A stretch of 64,000 nucleotides of DNA, taken from positions 1,240,001-1,304,000 of the forward strand of contig OY723275.1 in assembly GCA_963210315.1 (NCBI GenBank), written 5' to 3'. The notes beneath the pieces are model-generated. The model saw nothing but the letters and a program-made list of their open reading frames with translations, made no database searches and was not told the origin of the DNA. Shown in pieces: positions 11,193 to 20,214 of the stretch. Numbering within the stretch: the first letter of the stretch is position 1; every line of letters starts with the position of its first letter. The DNA is from Rhynchopus euleeides. Its lineage: Eukaryota; Euglenozoa; Diplonemea; Diplonemida; Diplonemidae. The translations under genes and the position numbers were made by a program.

Positions 11193-12374
11193 ATGCTTTC
11201 GTGGCAGACACTGCTCGTGCTGGCGGCGTGTGCGATCCCTGCAGTGGCAGGGGCAGCGGTGTGCGATGCCTACACCCCTGAGACCCCGTGCATCGCACTG
11301 GAGGGTGTGTGCTACAACGCAGGGACGTGCCAGTGCGAGACCCACTTCCAGAAGGCCGAGTGCCTTGTCGACCCCTGCTCTGTGAACAAGTGTGCTGATG
11401 GCTACAAGTGCCGCTCCAGCCGCTGCGGGGGGTGCCACCATCAGTGCGACAAGATCGAGACCACACCGGCACCTGCCCCTACTCCTGCCCCGCGTGTCTG
11501 CAACGCCTACACCCCTGAGACCCCGTGCATCGCACTGGAGGGTGTGTGCTACAACGCAGGGACGTGCCAGTGCGAGACCCACTTCCAGAAGGCCGAGTGC
11601 CTTGTCGACCCCTGCTCTGTGAACAAGTGCGCTGATGGCTACAAGTGCCGCTCCAGCCGCTGCGGGGGGTGCCACCACCAGTGCGACAAGATCGAGGCCC
11701 CGCCGGCACCCGTCTGCAACGCCTACACCCCTGAGACCCCGTGCATTGCGCAGGAGGGTGTGTGCTACAACGCGGGGACGTGCCAGTGCGAGACCCACTT
11801 CCAGAAGGCCGAGTGCCTTGTCGACCCCTGCTCTGTGAACAAGTGTGCTGATGGCTACAAGTGCCGCTCCAGCCGCTGCGGGGGGTGCCACCACCAGTGC
11901 GACAAGATCGAGGCCGCGCTGGCAGTGGCAGGGGCAGCGGTCTGCAACGCCTACACCCCTGAGACCCCGTGCATCGCACTGGAGGGTGTGTGCTACAACG
12001 CAGGGACGTGCCAGTGCGAGACCCACTTCCAGAAGGCCGAGTGCCTTGTCGACCCCTGCTCTGTGAACAAGTGTGCTGATAGCTACAAGTGCCGCTCCAG
12101 CCGCTGCGGGGGGTGCCACCACCAGTGCGACAAGATCGAGGCCACACCGGCACCTGCCCCTACTCCTGCCCCGCGTGTCTGCAACGCCTACACCCCCGAG
12201 ACCCCGTGTATTGCGCAGGAGGGTGTGTGCTACAACTCTGGGACGTGCCAGTGTGGCTTCCACCCGCGTGTTCAGTGCTGGATCGACCCGTGCTGGTGGT
12301 CCCCGTGTGCGTCTGGGTACGAGTGCCGCCCCACCAACTGTGGTGAATGCGGCCACCAGTGCTCGCGGGTGTGA
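11193..12374 (+). CDS. Secreted protein of five Cys-rich repeats
   Basis: This is a 393-residue protein. Residues 1-20 are a clear signal peptide ending AVAG. After that come five repeats of about 65 residues, starting at 11262, 11499, 11715, 11943 and 12180. Each opens with C-x-AYTPETPCIA and ends C-GGC-HH-QC in repeats 1-4 and CGECGHQC in repeat 5. The shared Cys pattern includes DPC-x4-C-x3-Y-x-C-x4-C-G-x-C-x3-C. Repeats 1-4 are almost identical even at the DNA level, so they duplicated recently or are kept alike by gene conversion; repeat 5 is diverged. Pro/Ala linkers (TPAPAPTPAP) join repeats 1-2 and 4-5. The ORF runs upstream in frame, but the ATG at 11193 is the one that exposes the signal peptide. 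I do not know the family; it is likely extracellular or surface-bound. Confidence 0.8.
   Translation: MLSWQTLLVLAACAIPAVAGAAVCDAYTPETPCIALEGVCYNAGTCQCETHFQKAECLVDPCSVNKCADGYKCRSSRCGGCHHQCDKIETTPAPAPTPAPRVCNAYTPETPCIALEGVCYNAGTCQCETHFQKAECLVDPCSVNKCADGYKCRSSRCGGCHHQCDKIEAPPAPVCNAYTPETPCIAQEGVCYNAGTCQCETHFQKAECLVDPCSVNKCADGYKCRSSRCGGCHHQCDKIEAALAVAGAAVCNAYTPETPCIALEGVCYNAGTCQCETHFQKAECLVDPCSVNKCADSYKCRSSRCGGCHHQCDKIEATPAPAPTPAPRVCNAYTPETPCIAQEGVCYNSGTCQCGFHPRVQCWIDPCWWSPCASGYECRPTNCGECGHQCSRV
11262..12371 (+). repeat. Five tandem ~200-nt coding repeats
   Basis: The repeats start at 11262, 11499, 11715, 11943 and 12180, each about 195-200 nt, with linkers of about 18-40 nt. Copies 1-4 differ by only a few bases (for example GATGGC versus GATAGC), while copy 5 has diverged. 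Confidence 0.9.
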
Positions 12375-13529
12375 GTGCGTGTCTCTGGGCCGTGGCCCCC
12401 GTTGTTTACCCACACAGGTGCTCGTGTCGGTATCCGTGACGCTGCGCGTGTTGTCAGGACGGCCCTGAGTGATGTACCTCCGCTTCTTTCAGCGGTGTGA
12501 CTTTGCCGGGGGCGTGAGGCTGGGCCTTGTGCATCCATTTGTGTCCGTTGGAGCTGTCGCCTTCACACGGTGTTTGTTTTTTTGCTGGTGATTTTTCATC
12601 TTATAGGTTACTTCTTGCCGCGGTGCGGCACAGACACAGTACCCAACAGGCAAGGTGCAGCCGCCCGCCACTGACACACGCACACTATGCGTGTTGTGGA
12701 GGCGTGCAGCTGCGCGAGAGCTCTGCGGGTTGTGTTGGTATCGCGTTCTCTTGGCCCTCGCATCCATCCAATTGCATGCGTGTGCCACTGGGTTGCGTGA
12801 TGTTTGTGCGAGAGATCGTGTGTGCAGCATTGGATGCGGTTGCGGCACAAGCCGACCGTTCAAACACAAGCGCACACGCATCCTTCGCCATGTTTGCCCC
12901 CTCTGCGGACATTGTTTCCCTGTCCCTCCGCCCCCTTCCCCCCACCCCACACCCCTCTCTGTCATCTGGCATGCCCGAGGTCTGCTTGCGGAGCCGCATC
13001 TTTGCGAGAGAACGCGGCTGCCTCGGGCTGCCTAATTTTTTACCACAACAGGGAACCTGTCAGTGTCAAAAAGATAGTAGGCAGCGCTTGGGCAACAAAT
13101 TCAACCTCCTCATCAGGCTGCGGAGTTGCTTTTGTTTTGCCCGGATTTGGCGCACAAACAACAGCCTTATCTTTTTTGCCCCACACTCCCTTGAGCCGAC
13201 ACGCGCCTCCATGCCCACGCCCAGCCCTTCCCACAGGGCCCGACTGGGTCGCTGTTGGCATGCAGATGTGTTGGACGCGAAGGGGTAGGTGGGGGGTGGG
13301 AGGGAGGGGGGCATTGTTGCGATGACCCCCTTTCCCTCCCACTGATTCTGCGGAGGAAACCATCATCTTGGTCGTCGTGACTTCTGCAGACCACATGCCC
13401 ACTGCCCCCCCCTTAATTGACCCCCCTGTGCGTGCAGCTGTGCCTGTCATGTGTCTTGCACGTGGTGACCACTACCATGCCCCCGGACAGACCATCCACA
13501 AGACCCCCCCAAGAGACCCTACCGCCACC
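12375..13529. other. Non-coding spacer
   Basis: I find no gene or clear structure here. The last 150 bases are C-rich and lead into the next start codon. Confidence 0.55.
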
Positions 13530-13985
13530 ATGATTGCCGCCGCCGCAGCGATTGTGTGCACGGCCCTGTCGCAGCCGTTCGGGTCCCCTGCTTACTCGGG
13601 GTCGTACCCTGCATCCAACGCATTCGACGGGAATGTATACTCGATGTACATCTCGCAGCCTTTTGTGACCCCGGCCATCCTGGGCTACAACTACGGGGCG
13701 GCCCGTACAGTGACGTCATACACCATCACATACAGCAACGGCAACATCAAGACACGTTCCCCGAAGGATTTCGACCTGGAGGGTCTTGCGGCAGATGGGA
13801 CGTGGAAGACGGTGGACCGCCGGCGTGAGCAGACGATCAGTGTGTGGGCTGCGGCCCGGAACAAGCTGAGCTACACAGTGGACGCACCGGGGGCATACAC
13901 GAGCTACAGGATTGTGGTGCAGGACGACAACGACGCGCGCCCCGGGGTGGTGGCCTTGTCGATCGGCGAGCTCGTCTTTTCCTGA
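13530..13985 (+). CDS. Small discoidin-like (F5/8 type C) protein
   Basis: This 151-residue protein is nearly all one domain. The order FGSPAYSG..YPASNAFDGN, then ILGYNYG, YTITYSNGN, PKDFDLEG and YRIVVQDD fits an F5/8 type C (discoidin) beta-sandwich, a fold that binds sugars or lipids. In such domains the ASNAFDGN stretch and the strand with LGYN are conserved features. The N-terminus (MIAAAAAIVCTALS) is mildly hydrophobic and could be a weak signal peptide. The ATG has a CCACC context; the frame stays open upstream but has no folded character. The domain call is from pattern and is moderately sure; the ligand is unknown. Confidence 0.65.
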   Translation: MIAAAAAIVCTALSQPFGSPAYSGSYPASNAFDGNVYSMYISQPFVTPAILGYNYGAARTVTSYTITYSNGNIKTRSPKDFDLEGLAADGTWKTVDRRREQTISVWAAARNKLSYTVDAPGAYTSYRIVVQDDNDARPGVVALSIGELVFS

Positions 13986-14918
13986 TATCTATCGCACCGC
14001 ACCACTGCATAATCGAATCCTGATCGCAACCTTCACCTTCGCATTCACGTTTGCGAAGTGTACCCCTTTTTCGTAAACATGATTCTCATGCATTCTTACC
14101 ATTTTTTCGGCACGCTGTGAAGCGGCGCCAGATCGCACTGGTATCTGGTCACCAGAACCAAGAGCCAGGTGCGATGCCACAGGGGTGTTGTGGCGGAGCG
14201 ACAGCCCGACACGCCTTGTCTCCACCTTTTGCTGCACCTCGCTGTTGTTAGTGTGCATGTCCCCTCCTGTTCCCCTCATGAGGCGCAAGTGTGTCCTGTG
14301 TTCTTGACACGTTGCCTGCATAGACGACCCCATCCCACCCCTCTTCCGCCGTGCCTGCCACCTGCTCTACTCGCAGGCACAGGCGGCGTGTGGCCATGCT
14401 GCCGCACCGCATGCGGTGCCGCAAGGTGTCCGGGGATGTGGTGTCAGAAATGGCGACATCTTCTCTGCCCAATTTGATTCCTGTTGCGATGTCCCAGTAC
14501 AATACGTGGTACGGAAGGGCACCGCCGCCCCCGCCTTACCTGGGGCTGTGCATGGCAGTGCTTTGGGGTGATTTACCTTGCGGCGATCCATTCCCTTTGA
14601 GGCTTTGAAACCGCTGCAATGCACCCTGTCTCTCCGTGTTGACACAGCCCGGTTGGCAGTTGTTGTCTGAAGTCAGCGCCCCTGCCAAGTTGCGAATGCC
14701 CTTCTGAACTCCCCCACCTACAATGCTGAGAATAAGGTTTGGGGGTCCGGGACTCGGGACTTGGCCTTATTCTCAGCATTGCCCCCCCCCACCCCACCTT
14801 TTGTCTGCGTGCAACCCGCCAGAATGTCACCCGCACATGGTCGCCATGTCGGCAGGCACACCTCACCAACCACTGCAGGGCAGGGTGCGACCTCTCACCC
14901 ACCCCTTGGCTTCTCCCG
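13986..14918. other. Spacer with inverted repeat and duplicated element
   Basis: No gene. Positions 14721-14737 and 14765-14781 are perfect 17-nt inverted arms around a 27-nt loop. Positions 14798-14871 are the second copy of the sequence found upstream of the Cys-rich gene. A CAG at 14874-14877 is a possible acceptor for the next gene. Confidence 0.6.
14721..14781. repeat. 17-bp perfect inverted repeat, 27-nt loop
   Basis: The arms CAATGCTGAGAATAAGG (14721-14737) and its exact reverse complement (14765-14781) enclose a G-rich 27-nt loop. It lies about 140 nt upstream of the IQ-motif gene. Confidence 0.85.
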
Positions 14919-17900
14919 ATGCTGCAAGAGCAGCGATGTGCCGGCCTCCCGTCAGGCCGGCAGGGGTGGGCCCCGCCGCAGCGCGAATGGGGCAAGAAGC
15001 GCACCCGCGATGGCGGCGCTGAGGTGCCGCGAGCCTACGCCGCATCTGTGGAGGTGCACAAGCTGCCGGGGCTGTCCGCCAGGCCGCAGAGCGCAGGACC
15101 TCACAGGCCGCAGGCCGGCAGACACACCGCACAGGACGAGACGTCGAGAGAGCAGGGGGAAGCCACAACGCCGAGCACCGCGTGGTCCAACCTCATCCCG
15201 GTGAAGAAGAAGCGACCCCGCAGTGCCGGCGTGTCGCGCGGCGGGGCACCCGGGCAGGCAGGTGCCAGTGGCGGGCGCACGGCATTACATTCGCTGCTGC
15301 CCACCTTCGTGCGGTATGTGGAGGAGTTGAAGCTCACGCAGGACGACGTCCACTCCCTCGGCTTCGACCCTATGACCCGCATGCCGTACGGCATGCAGGA
15401 GGCGGAGGGCGTGCCGGTGTGCCCCCCGGCTGTGCTGTCGCAGGTGGCAGGTGTCGTCGACAGGCTGGCCAGTGCACGCCAGGCCACCCTGGAGGTCCTG
15501 TCGGCCGTCTCATCGCGCGACGTCCTCTTCGACGAGCTGGTCGCCTCCGAGACAGCCGGCGACTCGCAGGCCATGTCACGCAGGCTGGCCCCCCTGCTGA
15601 AGGGCGACGCCTCCACAGCAGCTGCCGCCAAGAAGATTGACGACTGGAAGGCGCAGTTCCGCAGGATCGCAGTGCCCCGCCCCTTCCAGTTCCGGGGGCG
15701 TGACTATGAGAAGGCGCTGCATCAGCAGGAGAAGGCGGTGGCCCGCCTGGCTGCCTCCCTACGTCAGCCCTGCGGTGGCGGCGAGACGCAGCCGCAGGAG
15801 CCGCCGGCAGCCAGTAGCATCCGGAGCGTGCGGAGTGGGCACGGCGCGGGGTGGGCACGGCACAGCCCGATACCACAGACCCCCCTCACGCCTGGGGGCG
15901 ACGAGGCGGCAAGCCCTCTTGCTGGTCCAGCTGGGCCTGCAGCTGCAGCAGCCCCGCAGGACAGTGTGGAGGAGCTCAAGGCGACTGTGCCCATGCAGGG
16001 CGAGCCAGAGGATGTGCGGGATGTGGAGGGGGAGGATCGCAGGTGGGCTGCAGCGCTGAAGGTCCAGAGCGTGTACCGCATGATGCTGGCGCAGAAGCGT
16101 GCCACGTATATGCGACTGGTGGTGGATGCGGTGCAGCGCATCCAGAGCATCGTGCGCATGCAGATCGCAAAGCGGCGTGTGCTGTGGGTTCGCCGGCTCA
16201 ACATATACGCCACGCAGATCCAGCGGATGTGGAGGGGCTGGCTCGCGCGCTCCAAGCTGCACCGTTGCGAATACCTCAACACCTGTGCCAGTAAGGTGCA
16301 GTCTTGCTACAGGGGGTACATGGCACGGAAACGGCTGCGTGCGTATATCCAGGACCACCGTATTCTGAAGAAGGCTGCCGTGCGAATCTCCCACTTCTGG
16401 AATGAGCACCTCGAACGGCAGCGGCAGTTGCTGTATGAGAGGCAGAGGAAGGCAGCGTCTGTCATCGCCGCCGTTTACAAGTGGTACCGTGCCAAGAGCA
16501 AGCGCCGTGCTTCACACCACGGGGTTACGCTGCAGAGCCCCGATGCTTCGGCGGCACCGCCCGAGTCCCCCGCCGAGACGCTGTGGCAGGGGACTGTGTC
16601 CCTTTCGTACAATGACCCCGACGCACAGAGCGACCTGCCCTCGGAGGGGTTGTCGCCTGCCAGGCGGACGTCCAGAGTAAAGTCACAGATGCCTGTGATC
16701 TGCGGTTCGGGAGAGGCCCTCTTCGGGCTGGCTGCCCGGGAGGTGCTGAGCCAGCCGCGCAGGTCGCGCATCGCAGCAGAGCTGCAGCCGGAGCCGCAGG
16801 CGGTGCCGCGCTTCTCCAAGGTGTCTTACTCCTCGCCTGCGTCGTCGGATCCCCCTGTGAAGGTGCTGTACACCGCACCATTCATCGACGAGGTGTCGGC
16901 GGGCGACTGGCTCGTGCTTCCCCCTTGCCCAGTTGACCCGCCCAGCCGCCTGCCGCCACTGCCGGAGCGCGTGCCGACCCCAGCAGAGCGCCTCACCCTG
17001 TGTGAGGTGCGTGTGCCCCCTCCGCTCGCGCGTCCGCTGCGTCAGGTGTCGGAATCCAATGCGCTGTCGCCCTACGCCGTGCTCGTGCAGAGCTTTGCCC
17101 GAGGCGTCATCAGCTCGCAGGTGTGCAGCAGCCTGCGGCGGGGGGACGCCCACCACCTGCGCCGCTCCAGCTGTGGGCGCATCCTCTGTGGCACCGACAT
17201 CACGCCGCAGTCTGTGCCGCGCACACGTACCTCTGCCATCAGCTTTGTTCCCATTGACTTCGCAGCAGGTTCTCGGAGGCCGTCATCTCAGCCGGAATCA
17301 GTGGCGCCTCCGGACAGCCCCTCCTATGCGGCAACCGAGGCACGGGAACACCGCCTGGAGCATGTGCTGCGTGAGGCTGAGGCCCTGCAGGAGGCACAGC
17401 AGGCTGCCCATGCAAGTGTGGTGGTGGCCTTTGCTCTCGCGCGTGCGGCAGTGCAGCGCTGCTGCTGCCGTGCAGAGATGCGTCTGAAGGTCTTGCGAGA
17501 GGGGGCCAAGCGGCGGCGATGCGGTGCGCTGCGGATCCAGGCCTGGTGGCGTGCGGTAGTGCTGCCCACGCTGCGCTGCGATGCCAGCGCGCGTGGTCTC
17601 GCTGCCGTGGAGGAGCAGGCGAATGAGCTGGATGCCGATGTGGCAGAGTGCCTAAGGCAGAAGGGTGCTGTGGCTTGCATCGAGCGCTTCTGGAAGCGGC
17701 AACGCTCCATCCGTGAGCTGCACGACGGGTACATCAAACGCGTGGTGGAGAGTGAAGAGAACCTGTGCCAGGTGATGCGCATCCAACGCTGGTGGAAGTG
17801 GATGTACGCCTACAAGATCAACAACCCTTACAAGGAGGCCGCAGTGCGTGCGCGGATGAAGCGGGAACTTGTTGCGCTGAAGCTACGTCGCGAGCTCGAG

Positions 17901-18392
17901 CAGGAGAGTGCTGCCGTCATCCAAACAGTGTGGCACTCCTTCCTGCATCGCAAACGCACAACAGATATCGCGGCCATCACACAGCCTGCCAAGCTGCGTA
18001 GCGAGCTCCGCCTGGCATCTGCCGTCATCATCCAGCGCTTCTACCGCCAGGTCACCACGCGTGCCCGTCTCGTCAGTGCCCTGGAACAGCGCCGCAGGAA
18101 CCTGGTGGCCCTCACGTCACAGGAGCTTTTCGTCGAGAAGATTACTACCATCCAAGCTGTGTTCCGCGGGTTCCTCACACGCAAGACGCTGAAGAGCAGC
18201 TATGCCAAACAGGACCTTGTCCGCCACAGGGCTGCTATCAAGATACAGAAAACTGTTCGGGGGTACACCGTCTGCCGCTGGTATTCTTCTTTCCACAAGA
18301 TGCAGGAGAAGGCGCTCCGGGATCACATGGCTCAGCTGCGCAAAGACTTGCTGCAAGGCTGGCCCAACGACTTCCCATACCCCCTGAACTGA
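14919..18392 (+). CDS. IQ-motif protein, calmodulin-binding scaffold
   Basis: The protein has 1157 residues. IQ motifs, which bind calmodulin or related light chains, occur in two clusters. The first is at about 375-530 (for example VQSVYRMML, IQSIVRMQIAKRR, IQRMWRGWLARSK, VQSCYRGYMARKR). The second is at about 870-1130 (IQAWWRAVV, IQRWWKWMY, IQTVWHSFLHRKR, IQRFYRQVTTRAR, IQAVFRGFLTRK, IQKTVRGYTVCRW). The N-terminal 370 residues and the stretch between the clusters are Pro/Ser/Ala-rich and probably disordered. There is no motor or kinase domain, so it is an IQ-only scaffold, as seen in flagellar and centrosomal proteins; its location is inferred. The start is the first in-frame ATG; upstream the frame stays open only through non-ATG codons. 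There is no intron despite the length. Confidence 0.8.
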   Translation: MLQEQRCAGLPSGRQGWAPPQREWGKKRTRDGGAEVPRAYAASVEVHKLPGLSARPQSAGPHRPQAGRHTAQDETSREQGEATTPSTAWSNLIPVKKKRPRSAGVSRGGAPGQAGASGGRTALHSLLPTFVRYVEELKLTQDDVHSLGFDPMTRMPYGMQEAEGVPVCPPAVLSQVAGVVDRLASARQATLEVLSAVSSRDVLFDELVASETAGDSQAMSRRLAPLLKGDASTAAAAKKIDDWKAQFRRIAVPRPFQFRGRDYEKALHQQEKAVARLAASLRQPCGGGETQPQEPPAASSIRSVRSGHGAGWARHSPIPQTPLTPGGDEAASPLAGPAGPAAAAAPQDSVEELKATVPMQGEPEDVRDVEGEDRRWAAALKVQSVYRMMLAQKRATYMRLVVDAVQRIQSIVRMQIAKRRVLWVRRLNIYATQIQRMWRGWLARSKLHRCEYLNTCASKVQSCYRGYMARKRLRAYIQDHRILKKAAVRISHFWNEHLERQRQLLYERQRKAASVIAAVYKWYRAKSKRRASHHGVTLQSPDASAAPPESPAETLWQGTVSLSYNDPDAQSDLPSEGLSPARRTSRVKSQMPVICGSGEALFGLAAREVLSQPRRSRIAAELQPEPQAVPRFSKVSYSSPASSDPPVKVLYTAPFIDEVSAGDWLVLPPCPVDPPSRLPPLPERVPTPAERLTLCEVRVPPPLARPLRQVSESNALSPYAVLVQSFARGVISSQVCSSLRRGDAHHLRRSSCGRILCGTDITPQSVPRTRTSAISFVPIDFAAGSRRPSSQPESVAPPDSPSYAATEAREHRLEHVLREAEALQEAQQAAHASVVVAFALARAAVQRCCCRAEMRLKVLREGAKRRRCGALRIQAWWRAVVLPTLRCDASARGLAAVEEQANELDADVAECLRQKGAVACIERFWKRQRSIRELHDGYIKRVVESEENLCQVMRIQRWWKWMYAYKINNPYKEAAVRARMKRELVALKLRRELEQESAAVIQTVWHSFLHRKRTTDIAAITQPAKLRSELRLASAVIIQRFYRQVTTRARLVSALEQRRRNLVALTSQELFVEKITTIQAVFRGFLTRKTLKSSYAKQDLVRHRAAIKIQKTVRGYTVCRWYSSFHKMQEKALRDHMAQLRKDLLQGWPNDFPYPLN

Positions 18393-19012
18393 CACTGAGG
18401 TGCGAGTGTGCTGCGCTCCGCCCAAGAGCCCGTCTCTTAATACCCGCTGCAGCAGGGTGTTCGTGCCGGCCTTTCTGGACCTGTTGGTCTCGCAGTGCAG
18501 GGGCACATCTTTTGGAAGCCTTCACGCCTCTCACCCGTAGATGTTATTCGCAGGGCGACAGTGTGCTGGTGTCGCCGATTAAAGACGTCAAAACCCATGA
18601 TATCATGATATCATCGTGCTGGTGCTCAACATGCTGTTGTTCCAGCAAAAGCTCTCTGCTTGTATCCTGCCACATCACAGGTGGTTCACAGCAGAATTGG
18701 GGCAGGGTACCCTTGCCTCCCCCCATTTACACCAAATGATTTTCTCTTTCTTGCCATCTCTCTCTCCCCCTCTCTTCAGAGGGCAGCAGTGCAGTTAGTT
18801 AAAAGTGGCTAAAAGGACAGGGCCTGCATCCCCACCCACCCACCCACCCACACCATCTCCTATTCGCACCCAACCCTCCTTGGGGAACCACACCCTTCGC
18901 CCTACATCAATTTCCCGCAGAAGCGTTTGCCTCCAGATGCGGCATTGCTGCCTGGGGACACACCACCTCGAATCCTGATAGGTCACCTGCAGCCCCCTGT
19001 TGTGTCACAGCA
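18393..19012. other. Non-coding spacer
   Basis: I see no gene. A short ATGATATC tandem/palindrome lies near 18597-18616. The region ends in a CAG directly before CA-ATG of the next gene. Confidence 0.55.
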
Positions 19013-19798
19013 ATGCGTGACTCTCACCTTCTCTTGGACGGGGCGCAGTGCGGGTGTCACGGACCTTCAGAGGGGCTGGACGCGCTGCGGCGCGAGCTTC
19101 GTGCATGCGGGGAGAGCGTGCCGCATGAGCGGCGGTACATCTTCGAAGACCATCCTGTGGGGGAGATGCAGAGCGCGCTGCTGCTGCAGGTGGAGGGCAA
19201 GATGAGGCACCTCCGCACGTGCGGCGACAGCGTGGGTGCCTTGAGCGGCGAGGTGTCTGTCATGTCGATCCGGCGTGAGCTCGAGAGGCTCGAGGCGGAG
19301 GATTCCTCCGCACAGCGCCGCACGCGCGACGCAAAGCAGTTCGCCGCCTCCCTGCAGCTGCTGGATGCGGAGCACGAGGGGGCGGTGAATGTGATTGAGA
19401 GCGCACAGCTCATCGCATTCCGTGCCATCTGCAAACCATTCAGCGACGACCTTGCCCTCGTGTCTGCGAAGGAGAAGGCACGCCACTACTCCGAGCGCCT
19501 GGATTGCCGCCTCGAGGCCCACGAGACTGGCGAGGCTCTCTGGTTCTACAACGAGTCGCACCGTGAGATATTCGAGCGTGCGCATGCTAAAGTGGTTGCT
19601 GAGTTCGAAGAGCAGCAGAATATCCTGAGCAACCAGGATGAGCGCCGCGCCATGCAGGCGGCGGCGATCGACAGGATCTTCAAACAGGACACGGCGTATT
19701 TCGAGGCTGAGTCCGCACAGGTCAGATATGAGCTCACCGCTTCCGCGGAAGAGCTTTACCTCGACGACGACCCGTCCTATCAGCTGGGAGGTGGCTGA
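19013..19798 (+). CDS. Coiled-coil protein of unknown function
   Basis: This 261-residue protein is mostly alpha-helical by composition, rich in Glu, Arg, Ala and Leu, with heptad-like spacing from about residue 80 to 250. I recognise no catalytic motif. A Cys/Gly-rich segment lies at 10-20. The start is well placed: TGTGTCACAG ends two bases before the ATG, so the predicted trans-spliced 5' leader would be only two nucleotides plus the spliced leader. It may be cytoskeletal, like the IQ protein before it, but that is only a guess from composition and position. Confidence 0.7.
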   Translation: MRDSHLLLDGAQCGCHGPSEGLDALRRELRACGESVPHERRYIFEDHPVGEMQSALLLQVEGKMRHLRTCGDSVGALSGEVSVMSIRRELERLEAEDSSAQRRTRDAKQFAASLQLLDAEHEGAVNVIESAQLIAFRAICKPFSDDLALVSAKEKARHYSERLDCRLEAHETGEALWFYNESHREIFERAHAKVVAEFEEQQNILSNQDERRAMQAAAIDRIFKQDTAYFEAESAQVRYELTASAEELYLDDDPSYQLGGG

Positions 19799-20214
19799 GC
19801 CATAAGGCGGCCCACAAAACATGCCCTCTCATGTGCTGCCTGCCGGCAGACGAGAGCCTTCCTCTGGGCGCACGCGGCAAACATGCCTGCTGCCTGTTGG
19901 GGAGGGGAGGGTGGAGCTGTGGTGTGCGTCATGATGTACGTAACCCACGCAGAGGCGGCAGGTTTGACGGAAAGGGTTGCGGCTTGCAGCCCAGGTTTAA
20001 TCCCCCCCCACAAACCCCTCCAACCCCACCCCAACCCTCTTTGCTTGTCTCGGGTCGTTGCGAGGTCTGGGGAAGGCGATGAGCATTTCCATTCCACAGA
20101 ATGGTATTTTTTTTGTGTGTGGAAGCGTCAACGCATACCCGGATGGGATCTTCCGTAGAGAACGAGGAGTATAACTGGTATTCACATTACCTTTCACCAC
20201 ACATCACTGCAGAA
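19799..20214. other. Non-coding spacer
   Basis: No gene. It ends in a pyrimidine-rich stretch and CTGCAG, two bases before the helicase ATG. Confidence 0.55.

Noticed and set aside
14739-14918. Upstream in-frame extension of the IQ gene
   Set aside because: It begins with TTG, not ATG, and runs through the inverted repeat and the duplicated upstream element, so it is most likely untranslated.
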